A stretch of 6,465 bases of DNA from CAYQTK01 sp964420375 (GTDB taxonomy: Bacteria > RBG-13-61-14 > DATKZS01), in assembly GCA_964420375.1 (NCBI GenBank), contig CAYQTK010000234.1:1-6465 (forward strand), in the 5' to 3' direction. Position numbers and translations under genes: made by a program. This document shows, one piece after another, positions 1 through 5,498 of the stretch. The notes beneath the pieces were generated by a model, which saw nothing but the letters and a program-made list of their open reading frames with translations, was not told where the DNA came from and searched no databases. How positions within the stretch are numbered: the first letter of the stretch is position 1; each line of letters opens with the position of its first letter.

Positions 1-37
1 CGTGTCCGCACAGGCAGGCGTGTCCGGCACAGGCAGG
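1..37. repeat. Two tandem ~19-bp repeat units at window edge
   Basis: Two adjacent near-identical units are visible: 1-18 (CGTGTCCGCACAGGCAGG) and 19-37 (CGTGTCCGGCACAGGCAGG). They differ by a single inserted G. The next bases (CGC) begin like a third unit but diverge. The array touches the window edge, so its true length is unknown. It sits directly beside the gene-end repeat at 43-70. No spacers separate the units, so it is not a CRISPR array. Confidence 0.7.
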
Positions 38-42
38 CGCAA

Positions 43-70
43 AAAACGGAGTTTTCGCAAGATGCACTAA
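43..70. repeat. Copy A of a ~27-bp dispersed gene-end repeat
   Basis: This stretch reads AAAACGGAGTTTTCGCA followed by AGATGCACTAA. It matches 1600-1626 at about 24 of 28 positions with one single-base gap. The shared blocks are AAAACGGAGTTT, CGCA and ATGCACTA. It begins about 30 bp past the stop codon of the acyl-CoA dehydrogenase gene. Copy B lies at the 3' end of the GMC gene in the same orientation. The core can partly fold, because GCGAAAAC and GTTTT…GC are complementary on the minus strand. It is likely an intergenic repeat family of the host genome. Confidence 0.65.
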
Positions 71-99
71 TTATAATATCCCTCATTCCTCGTTCCCGC

Positions 100-1329
100 T
101 CAAGGCTCTTCTTCCAGTTTTTTGAGCCAGGCGGGTTTTTCGCCGAACACGCTTTTTCCTGCAAACACCGGGTTGAGCTCGATGGGGTCCATCTTCATGA
201 GCTGCCGGGCCATGATCATAAGCTGGATTTCATTGGTTCCCGCGCCTATCTCCATGAGCTTGGAATCTCTCATGAACCTCTCCACCTTGTACTCCTTCAT
301 GTAGCCGTATCCGCCCATGATCTGGATGGCGTCCAGAGCCACCTGGGTCGAGTTCTCTGTCGAGTAGAGCTTGGCTGCGCTTGCCATGGCGGTTATGTCC
401 ATGCCCCTGGTCTCGAGGTCGCAGAGAGTATAGAGCATACTGTAGGACGCGAGCAGGCTGGTCCACATCCTGGCCAGCTTGAACTGGACCCCCTGGAACT
501 TGATGATGGGCTTGCCGAACTGGACCCGCTCGCGGGCGTAACGGGTCGCTTCCTCTATGCAGCGCTCCATGATCCCTATCTGGATGGCGGGAGTGCTGGC
601 CCGCTCGTGGTTCAAGTTGTTGAGAGCGTACCAGAAGCCCTTGCCCTCCTCGCCGAGGAGGTTCTCCTTGGGAACGCGGACATCATCCATGTAGATGGCG
701 CCGGTTGGAGACGCGCGATGGCCCATCTTGTCGAAAGGCTCGCTGGTGGTGAGCCCTTCCATTCCCCGCTCGAGCACAAAGGTGCTCATGCCCGCGGGGG
801 CGTTGGCATAGATCACCATGGTGTCCGCATAGGGGGCGTTGCTGATAAAGGTCTTCTGTCCGTTAAGCACGTAGTGGTCGCCGTCCGGCCGTGCAGTTGT
901 TTTCATGCCCTGTACGTCGGAGCCGGCCTCGGGCTCAGTGAGCCCCCAGCAGCCGATGGTGTCGCCCCGGTAGATGGGAATGGCCCATCGCTCCACCTGC
1001 TCGCGCGTTCCCGCGAAGCTTATGGCATAGCCGGCGAGCTCGATGCTCGCGCCCATTGATAACGCAAACCCCGGACATACCCGGCAGGTCTCGATGGCGA
1101 TAAGGGCCCGCGTAACCAGGTCACGGTTGTCCATGAACTCCTTTAAGTCCTCGATCGTCTCGATGGTGTCCGCGCCCTGTACCTCGCGGAGGAACCGCCG
1201 GATGAGGTCATAGGGGAGTATCTCGTGCTCGTCGAGCCGGTCGGTTACCGGCTCGATCTCGCGCTCGCAGAATCTCCTTGCCATCTCCCGGATGAGCTTC
1301 TGTTCCGAAGTAAGTTCCAGGTTTACCAT
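100..1329 (-). CDS. Acyl-CoA dehydrogenase, IVD/LCAD-like active site
   Basis: This FAD-dependent acyl-CoA dehydrogenase should introduce an alpha,beta double bond into an acyl-CoA in the cytoplasm and pass electrons to ETF. Residues 129-138 (GLTEPEAGSD) match the first family signature. The second signature lies at about 336-355 (QIMGGYGY then RFMRD), and the FAD/dimer segment RVQFGKPI is at 268-275. The usual MCAD/SCAD catalytic Glu in the YEGT motif is Ala here (IGAGTNEIQ, 361-369). Glu242 in NHERAS sits where isovaleryl-CoA and long-chain acyl-CoA dehydrogenases carry their base. The 409 residues are slightly longer than the usual 380-400. The N-terminal domain is atypical: the region that normally holds an EEYGG-type motif reads as an acidic helix (about 52-70). 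ATG at 1329 is preceded by AAGGAAC (1334-1340) at good spacing. The family call is firm; the substrate is unknown. Confidence 0.95.
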   Translation of the reverse strand: MVNLELTSEQKLIREMARRFCEREIEPVTDRLDEHEILPYDLIRRFLREVQGADTIETIEDLKEFMDNRDLVTRALIAIETCRVCPGFALSMGASIELAGYAISFAGTREQVERWAIPIYRGDTIGCWGLTEPEAGSDVQGMKTTARPDGDHYVLNGQKTFISNAPYADTMVIYANAPAGMSTFVLERGMEGLTTSEPFDKMGHRASPTGAIYMDDVRVPKENLLGEEGKGFWYALNNLNHERASTPAIQIGIMERCIEEATRYARERVQFGKPIIKFQGVQFKLARMWTSLLASYSMLYTLCDLETRGMDITAMASAAKLYSTENSTQVALDAIQIMGGYGYMKEYKVERFMRDSKLMEIGAGTNEIQLMIMARQLMKMDPIELNPVFAGKSVFGEKPAWLKKLEEEP

Positions 1330-1454
1330 GATCGTTCCTTTTTAAAAGTTGCCGGGCGAAGATATCGTGTTCTTTCTGCTTTACGTTGATTGCCCTATTT
1401 GGTGCCTGTTGCGAAACGGAGGTTTAATTTGCTTTTGCGGCGCTGTTTTGGAGT

Positions 1455-1473
1455 GCGGCAGCAAGCTGTCCGC
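1455..1473. repeat. Hairpin 1, AA loop
   Basis: The inverted repeat GCGGCAGC / AA / GCTGTCCGC has 8 paired bases and one bulged T. On the plus strand it is followed by TTTTT (1474-1478), which gives it the shape of a rho-independent terminator. No plus-strand gene leads into it, so the resemblance may be accidental. It shares the GCAAGC apex with the other two hairpins in this spacer. Confidence 0.55.
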
Positions 1474-1546
1474 TTTTTCCGCCGGGAAGCTTGCTTGTCG
1501 GAAATGCGCTCCCCAAGAGGCTCGCAGTTTACGAGGCGTCTTTTTG

Positions 1547-1570
1547 TAAGTTCCGGCAAGCCGGAACTTA
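1547..1570. repeat. Hairpin 2, perfect 11-bp stem, AA loop
   Basis: TAAGTTCCGGC (1547-1557) is followed by AA and then its exact complement GCCGGAACTTA (1560-1570). Neither strand has a T-run directly after the stem in the direction of the flanking genes, so it is not a standard terminator for the GMC transcript. It could stabilise the 3' end of the transcript or serve as a REP-type protein-binding site. Confidence 0.8.
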
Positions 1571-1575
1571 TGAAA

Positions 1576-1593
1576 GCGAAAGCAAGCTTTCGC
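1576..1593. repeat. Hairpin 3, perfect 8-bp stem, AA loop
   Basis: GCGAAAGC (1576-1583), AA, GCTTTCGC (1586-1593) form a perfect palindrome about 30 bp beyond the GMC stop codon. Its apex GCAAGC is the same as in hairpins 1 and 2 although the stems differ. This suggests a structural family with compensating stem changes. A further short pair, ACTCC (1594-1598) with GGAGT (1605-1609), links it to repeat copy B. Confidence 0.75.
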
Positions 1594-1599
1594 ACTCCT

Positions 1600-1626
1600 A
1601 AAACGGAGTTTCGCATCATGCACTAT
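1600..1626. repeat. Copy B of the ~27-bp gene-end repeat
   Basis: This stretch reads AAAACGGAGTTTCGCA then TCATGCACTAT, matching copy A at 43-70 in the same orientation. The end of the repeat runs into the GMC coding region: its CTA at 1623-1625 is the TAG stop codon of that gene on the minus strand. The repeat may therefore have inserted at, or recombined into, the end of the gene and set its C-terminus. Confidence 0.65.
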
Positions 1627-3143
1627 TTAATGTACTTCCCCTGGTTATCGAGCATGTACTGGCCGGTACGGGTTGCCAGAGCCATGATGGTCTCCTGTGG
1701 ATTTACTCCCAGCGAGGAGGGCACGACGGAGCCGTCGGCGATAAAGAGGTTTTCCACGTCCCAGCACTCTCCCCACGGCGAGGTTACCGACCTTTTGGGG
1801 TCTGCTCCCATGCGGCAGGTGGCCAGTGCATGCACTGTAAGGACCTCCATCTCCTCGGGGCTTATCCGGGCCTCGTAGATTTTCTTGATCTCGTCCATGC
1901 TGTAGATTTCCTCGAGGGAGCCGAAGGGCAGGAGCACTTTCCTGGCGCCCGCGGTAAACAGCAGCTTGGAGAGCAGGGCGGTGGACCGGATAAGCCTTTC
2001 GTGTTCTACGTGGTCGATATTGTAATATGCCATGGGTTCCCCCCAGGGCGCTTTTTTGATGCGGCCGGTGGTGGTGTCGTCTACCAGTGCCCCGACCACC
2101 AGCATGTGGTTCCAGAGCTCCATGAGTTCGAGGTTGTCCTGTCCGATCTGGGGGAACGACAGTGCGGTAAGCCCGGGATGGACCACGCCGACGGCGAAAA
2201 GGATGCCCTCTTCAATGAACTGGTGCACCTGGTGTCCCTGGTGGACTCCTTTCCAGTAGTTCACCGGCTCGTCAAATATTCCCACCGCCTTCACGTTGGG
2301 ATGGCAGTGGAAATGCCTTCCCACGTTTCCGTTGCACTTTACCCCCGAGTTCATGAGCATCACCGGCGTCTGGAGCGCTCCTCCGGCGAGCACGACCGAC
2401 TTTGCCTTGATCCTGATGTTGTGCGAGGTCTTTTTCCCGCTTTGCCGGTCAAGGACCTTTCCTTCCACGCCGGTTGCGGTCCGGTTTTTGACGTTCACCT
2501 TTTTTATTTTTACGTCGGTGTAAAGCCGGGCCCCGTTGTCGAGCGCGCGGGGGATATAGGTTATGAGCACGGACTGCTTCTTGTCGGTAGGGCATCCGAA
2601 CACGCACACGCCTTCGCCGGTGCAGTCCTTCTGGTTGCGCTTGTTGGGGTGGATGAGCCATCCCAGCTTGTCGGCCGCCTGCTTGAAGAGCATGTCTCCC
2701 CTGCCGAGCGACTCGGGGCTCTGGGGAGCGGCGTTGATTCTCTGTTCGACCTTTTCGAAAAGCGGGTCCATGTTTTCGGGGGTAAACCCGGACAGGCCCA
2801 TCTCCCAGCGCCATCTTTCCATGACCCGTTCGGGAGTGCGCCAGCACATGCCGCCGTTTATCACTGTTGACCCGCCTACGCAGCGGCCTTCGGAGAACAC
2901 GATGTTGGGTTTGCCCAGTATCACCGAGCTTCCCGACTCGCGGTAGAGCTGGGGCACTGCCACACCGGGATCGGTGGAGAAGTCCCTGCTGGTGTAATAA
3001 CCGCCTTCCTCGAGAATGACCACGTCAACGCCGGCCTCGGCAAGCTCCGCGGCTATGGCGCCGCCGCCGGCGCCCGAGCCAACCACGCAAACGTCGCAGC
3101 TTTCGGTCACGTCACGGCGTATCTCGTCGCCTATGGTAATCAT
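1623..3143 (-). CDS. GMC-family FAD alcohol dehydrogenase/oxidase, catalytic subunit
   Basis: This glucose-methanol-choline family flavoprotein probably oxidises an alcohol to an aldehyde or ketone. The N-terminal FAD site has GSGAGG at 22-27, with Glu45 ending the second strand. The family segment GGSTVINGG lies at 90-98, and AGGALQTPVMLMNSG at 253-267 matches the second GMC signature. The active-site pair appears to be His438 (HALATCRMG) and Asn481 (NPQETIMALA), as in cholesterol-oxidase and long-chain-alcohol-oxidase relatives. A cysteine cluster at 174-184 (CTGEGVCVFGC) has three of the four cysteines often seen in this branch; the second is Glu177. There is no signal peptide. Its ATG overlaps the upstream stop (ATGA), and a strong AAGGAGGA lies inside the upstream gene, so the two are translationally coupled. 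In an anaerobe the acceptor is probably a quinone or redox protein, but this is inference. The stop codon lies within repeat copy B. Confidence 0.93.
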   Translation of the reverse strand: MITIGDEIRRDVTESCDVCVVGSGAGGGAIAAELAEAGVDVVILEEGGYYTSRDFSTDPGVAVPQLYRESGSSVILGKPNIVFSEGRCVGGSTVINGGMCWRTPERVMERWRWEMGLSGFTPENMDPLFEKVEQRINAAPQSPESLGRGDMLFKQAADKLGWLIHPNKRNQKDCTGEGVCVFGCPTDKKQSVLITYIPRALDNGARLYTDVKIKKVNVKNRTATGVEGKVLDRQSGKKTSHNIRIKAKSVVLAGGALQTPVMLMNSGVKCNGNVGRHFHCHPNVKAVGIFDEPVNYWKGVHQGHQVHQFIEEGILFAVGVVHPGLTALSFPQIGQDNLELMELWNHMLVVGALVDDTTTGRIKKAPWGEPMAYYNIDHVEHERLIRSTALLSKLLFTAGARKVLLPFGSLEEIYSMDEIKKIYEARISPEEMEVLTVHALATCRMGADPKRSVTSPWGECWDVENLFIADGSVVPSSLGVNPQETIMALATRTGQYMLDNQGKYIK

Positions 3144-3697
3144 CTCGACTCCTCCTTGACTTCCGCGGGCTCGGTATCGTGAGGGATCACCTCCACGTTG
3201 TCGAAAGCCGGGTAGGGTATGCGGGAGTTGCGGTCATAGCCCAACTCCCGGAAGAACCTGCAGGCCTCTTCGTCGCAGGGCTCGCCGCGGTTGACCCGCT
3301 CGAGGTGCTCGTCAAGGTCATAGCCGATCTGCCGCATGGCGTCGGGATGGGAGTAAAACGCGGTAAGACAGACCCCCTTGACCCCCTTGATCAGGTCCCT
3401 GCGCAGTGACAGCCGGGAGTTGATCCAGCCCTTGACGTACTTCTCCCGCTTGGGTATGGACAGCCGGGAAAAGGGCTTGGGGATTCCGGCAAAGATATAG
3501 GTCCCGTACTCGAGAAGCATGAGCCCGAGCGGAAAGCCGATCCTCATGTGGAAGGGGAACCGGCTGTAGAAGTTGTCCAGGAAGTTCAGCATGAAGTCTT
3601 CCGCGGGAATGTCCACACCCGGCTTCCTGGGCTTGACCACCTCGATAAGCGCCCGGGCCCGTTTGCGGGCCTTGGGGGAAAGATGGGCTTGTTTCAT
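3140..3697 (-). CDS. Small partner of GMC dehydrogenase, alcohol-oxidase N-domain-like
   Basis: This 185-residue protein has no signal peptide and no cofactor motif that I can see. The N-terminus is strongly basic (about 7-27). A hydrophobic stretch at about 53-72 (IGFPLGLMLLEYGTYIFAGI) could insert in or lie on the membrane. It is followed by a helical, charged segment (FSRLSIPKREKYVKGW, 76-91; then SRLSLRRDLIKGVKG and FYSHPDAMRQIGYD up to 127). This pattern resembles, from memory, the N-terminal region of plant and yeast long-chain fatty alcohol oxidases and of some bacterial GMC proteins, where it is fused to the flavin domain. Here it is a separate gene that overlaps the GMC gene by 4 bp. 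It probably serves as a membrane or electron-transfer partner of the GMC subunit. A distant link to gluconate 2-dehydrogenase subunit 3 is the alternative. A strong AAGGAGGA (3704-3711) supports ATG at 3697. Confidence 0.8.
   Translation of the reverse strand: MKQAHLSPKARKRARALIEVVKPRKPGVDIPAEDFMLNFLDNFYSRFPFHMRIGFPLGLMLLEYGTYIFAGIPKPFSRLSIPKREKYVKGWINSRLSLRRDLIKGVKGVCLTAFYSHPDAMRQIGYDLDEHLERVNRGEPCDEEACRFFRELGYDRNSRIPYPAFDNVEVIPHDTEPAEVKEESR
3150..3157 (-). promoter_or_regulatory. Shine-Dalgarno of the GMC gene, inside the upstream gene
   Basis: AAGGAGGA on the minus strand sits 6 nt before the GMC start codon and encodes the Lys-Glu-Glu end of the small upstream protein. With the 4-bp ATGA overlap, this supports coupled translation of the pair and fixes the GMC start at 3143. 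Confidence 0.8.
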
Positions 3698-3719
3698 AAA
3701 AAGTCCTCCTTGGCGGCAG

Positions 3720-3748
3720 GTTATAAAAGCTGCTCTATTCTTTGTCGA
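3720..3748 (-). promoter_or_regulatory. Putative sigma70-type promoter for the small-subunit/GMC pair
   Basis: On the minus strand TCGACA (3748-3743, 5 of 6 to TTGACA) and TATAAC (3725-3720, 5 of 6 to TATAAT) are separated by exactly 17 bp. Transcription would start near 3713, leaving a short leader of about 16 nt that includes the AAGGAGGA site. The 232-bp gap after the CoA-ligase gene is consistent with a new transcription unit starting here. It is a match by eye only. Confidence 0.45.
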
Positions 3749-3763
3749 CCGACTAAATTCGCG

Positions 3764-3828
3764 GCTGAAGTCGCTCGCACATCTTTTAATGTCTTACATC
3801 AACCTTTTTATTTTATTTCGACTTCAGC
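3764..3828. repeat. 10-bp inverted repeat flanking a 45-bp AT-rich loop; REP-like arm
   Basis: GCTGAAGTCG (3764-3773) and its exact complement CGACTTCAGC (3819-3828) enclose an AT-rich 45-bp segment. The left arm lies in ATTCGCGGCTGAAGTCGC, itself a small imperfect hairpin (GCGGCT/AGTCGC). That sequence resembles REP-type motifs of the GCGGCTGAAGCCGC kind known from several proteobacteria. It lies upstream of the putative promoter in the 232-bp spacer 3698-3929. There is no T-run in the direction of the CoA-ligase transcript. The rest of the spacer shows nothing I can name. Confidence 0.55.
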
Positions 3829-3929
3829 TCATTTGTTCATTTGAGGTGTGCTTTTCTTGTGTTGTGCCATTATCCGAGACCAATGAAGGCTTTCTCCAAC
3901 CATGACATAACCTGCGGTGATTTGGCAAA

Positions 3930-5402
3930 TTATCTCCCCTGCGCGCCGCAAGCTCTTGCCAGGTAGCTCCCGTACTCCACCATCCTGGCCATCATGCGGG
4001 CGGCCTCCTCGGGCTCCTGGATCATCATCAGCCCGCTTTCCCAGTCCGGCTTTTCCCGCCACCTTCCCACGGTGAGCACGGTCTTTTCCGACTGGTCCAG
4101 GTAGTCCCGGAGCGAGCTCACGAAGTTCTCGGAGTCAGTGTACATCTGTTGCTTCTTTTCTTTTACTTCCTGGTCGGACATGATCTCCATCTGGCGGAGT
4201 GTTTCCAGCGTGGTTGCCCCCTGCGCGGTCACGTTTGCCCCTAAGGCGATGACCGCGTCCACGTTGGGGTCCTTCTCGACTATTTCCAGGCAGTCGATGT
4301 ACGCCTGGTTGGACAGCACTGCAACCATGTCCACCGGGTTTCCCCTGCTCCAGTAGGAGGGAAGTATCTTGTCCAGCCTGGAAAGGGTGTCCTCCGCAAG
4401 CCGGGTGATGGCAAGGCCGGCTTCCGCGCAGGCGTCCGCGGTGATGACCCCCCAGCCGCCGCCCCTGGTGAGGATGCCGATGCGGGACCCCTTCGGCACC
4501 GGCTGGAGCTCGAGAGCCCGGGCCAGCTCGACCACCTGCTTATTGGACTCGGCCATGATGACTCCTGCCTGGCGCATGGCCCCCGCAATAACCTCCATCT
4601 CGCCGGCCATGGCGCCGGTATGGGAGGATGCCGCATGTGCGCCCACGCTGGTGCGGCCTCCCTTGTACACGATCACCGGCTTCTTCCGGGTTATCTCCGG
4701 CGCAATCTCCATGAAACTGCTCTCCGGGTCCAGGCCCTCCATGTAACCCAATACCGCGTTCACCTCCGGGTCCTGGCCAAAGTACCACAGGTACTCCTCG
4801 AACGAGGTGTCGCCTTCATTGCCCGAGCTTACGAACTTCTCGTAGCCAAGGCCCCGCAGCTTGCCCCGGAAAAGCATGTGAGTGCCCACGTTGCCGCTCT
4901 GGGCGATGCACGCGGCGTGGCCCCGCAAGGGAGACACCGGGGCCATCAGGCAGTTCATGCTTGCCGCGCTGCTGAACACCCCCATGGTGTTCGGGCCCAC
5001 CATAAGTATGCCCGCCTGCCGGCAGATGCCCACGATCTCTTCTTCCAGGCGAACGCCTTCATCGCCGGTCTCGCTGAAGCCCGAGGTTATAACTATTGCT
5101 GCGGGGATGCCCTTTTTGGCGACCTGGCGGAGAATTCCCGGCACCGTGGGCGAGGGGGTAACAATGACGGCCAGGTCAAGAGGTCCGGACACATCCTCCA
5201 GCGACTTGTAGGCCCTTCTGCCGAGAACATACTCGTCTTTGGGGTTTACCGGAATAATTTCGCCCTGGAACTCGTCGCTAAGAATGCGGGCCAGGATGAT
5301 TCCTCCCCACTTGCCCAGGTTATTGGTTGCACCGATCATGACCGCCCGGCGAGGATTCCAGAGTACATCCATCCTCGCCTTCAACCACTGCTTGTCTCTC
5401 AT
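3930..5402 (-). CDS. Acyl-CoA synthetase (NDP-forming), alpha-type subunit
   Basis: This protein resembles the alpha subunit of ADP-forming acetate/acyl-CoA ligase, which interconverts acyl-CoA + ADP + Pi and acid + CoA + ATP. A CoA-binding Rossmann domain comes first (about 10-130), with VMIGATNNLGKWG at 21-33 and GPNTMG at 136-141. A succinyl-CoA-ligase-like domain follows (about 155-295), with QSGNVG (168-173), SSGNEGD (192-198) and the phosphohistidine motif SSHTGAMAG (His261). A third domain (about 305-460) has TRGGGWG (312-318) and RGNPVDM (353-359). At 490 residues it is alpha-sized; no ATP-grasp (beta) domain is fused or visible nearby, so a beta subunit must come from elsewhere. ATG at 5402 is supported by GAGGT (5409-5413). 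The gap of 96 bp to the PhoU gene and 232 bp to the next gene suggest it may be a single-gene unit. Substrate is unknown; CoA transfer or protein acylation roles cannot be excluded. Confidence 0.9.
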   Translation of the reverse strand: MRDKQWLKARMDVLWNPRRAVMIGATNNLGKWGGIILARILSDEFQGEIIPVNPKDEYVLGRRAYKSLEDVSGPLDLAVIVTPSPTVPGILRQVAKKGIPAAIVITSGFSETGDEGVRLEEEIVGICRQAGILMVGPNTMGVFSSAASMNCLMAPVSPLRGHAACIAQSGNVGTHMLFRGKLRGLGYEKFVSSGNEGDTSFEEYLWYFGQDPEVNAVLGYMEGLDPESSFMEIAPEITRKKPVIVYKGGRTSVGAHAASSHTGAMAGEMEVIAGAMRQAGVIMAESNKQVVELARALELQPVPKGSRIGILTRGGGWGVITADACAEAGLAITRLAEDTLSRLDKILPSYWSRGNPVDMVAVLSNQAYIDCLEIVEKDPNVDAVIALGANVTAQGATTLETLRQMEIMSDQEVKEKKQQMYTDSENFVSSLRDYLDQSEKTVLTVGRWREKPDWESGLMMIQEPEEAARMMARMVEYGSYLARACGAQGR

Positions 5403-5498
5403 TTTAAGACCTCGATTACTTGATTGCTTTTTACTTCACTCAACTTTTCACACCAAAAGTACACGCCTCGATACAAACGGTCTCCCTTTACGGGAAAA

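Larger units (their letters stand above)
1330..1622. other. Palindrome-rich intergenic spacer
   Basis: This 293-bp spacer separates the GMC gene from the acyl-CoA dehydrogenase gene. The 80 bp next to the dehydrogenase start hold its ribosome binding site and no promoter I would defend. From about 1410 to 1615 the sequence is a chain of short inverted repeats, bounded by TGCGAAAC (1410-1417) and its exact complement GTTTCGCA (1608-1615). An outer pair, GGAGTGCG (1450-1457) and CGCACTCC (1591-1598), also matches exactly. Small open frames here follow the palindromes and show no protein family. The block could be a non-autonomous mobile element (MITE-like) or a REP cluster. It contains no transposase. 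Confidence 0.55.

Noticed and set aside
1..37. CRISPR array
   Set aside because: The units are directly adjacent without spacers, too short, and no cas genes are present.
1455..1478. Terminator-like hairpin plus T-run on the plus strand
   Set aside because: No plus-strand gene precedes it. The flanking genes run the other way, where no T-run follows the stem, so I listed it only as a hairpin.
1381..1623. Small minus-strand open frame (80 codons) in the palindrome-rich spacer
   Set aside because: It is made of the inverted repeats, is low-complexity basic sequence, lacks a convincing ribosome binding site and starts at the GMC stop region.
1830..2870. Long plus-strand open frame (346 codons) opposite the GMC gene
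   Set aside because: It is the antisense shadow of a GC-rich coding region whose minus-strand product has complete family motifs; the plus-strand product shows none.
3829..4062. Minus-strand open frame overlapping the end of the CoA-ligase gene
   Set aside because: It is out of frame with the real gene, with no family signal.
4620..5423. Plus-strand open frame (267 codons) opposite the CoA-ligase gene
   Set aside because: It is an antisense shadow. The minus-strand frame has the phosphohistidine and CoA-binding motifs, and the plus frame has no recognisable domain or start signal.
5403..5460. Promoter TTGAGT / AGTAAT upstream of the CoA-ligase gene
   Set aside because: Only 4 of 6 matches in each box, and the implied start would fall at or beyond the ribosome binding site.
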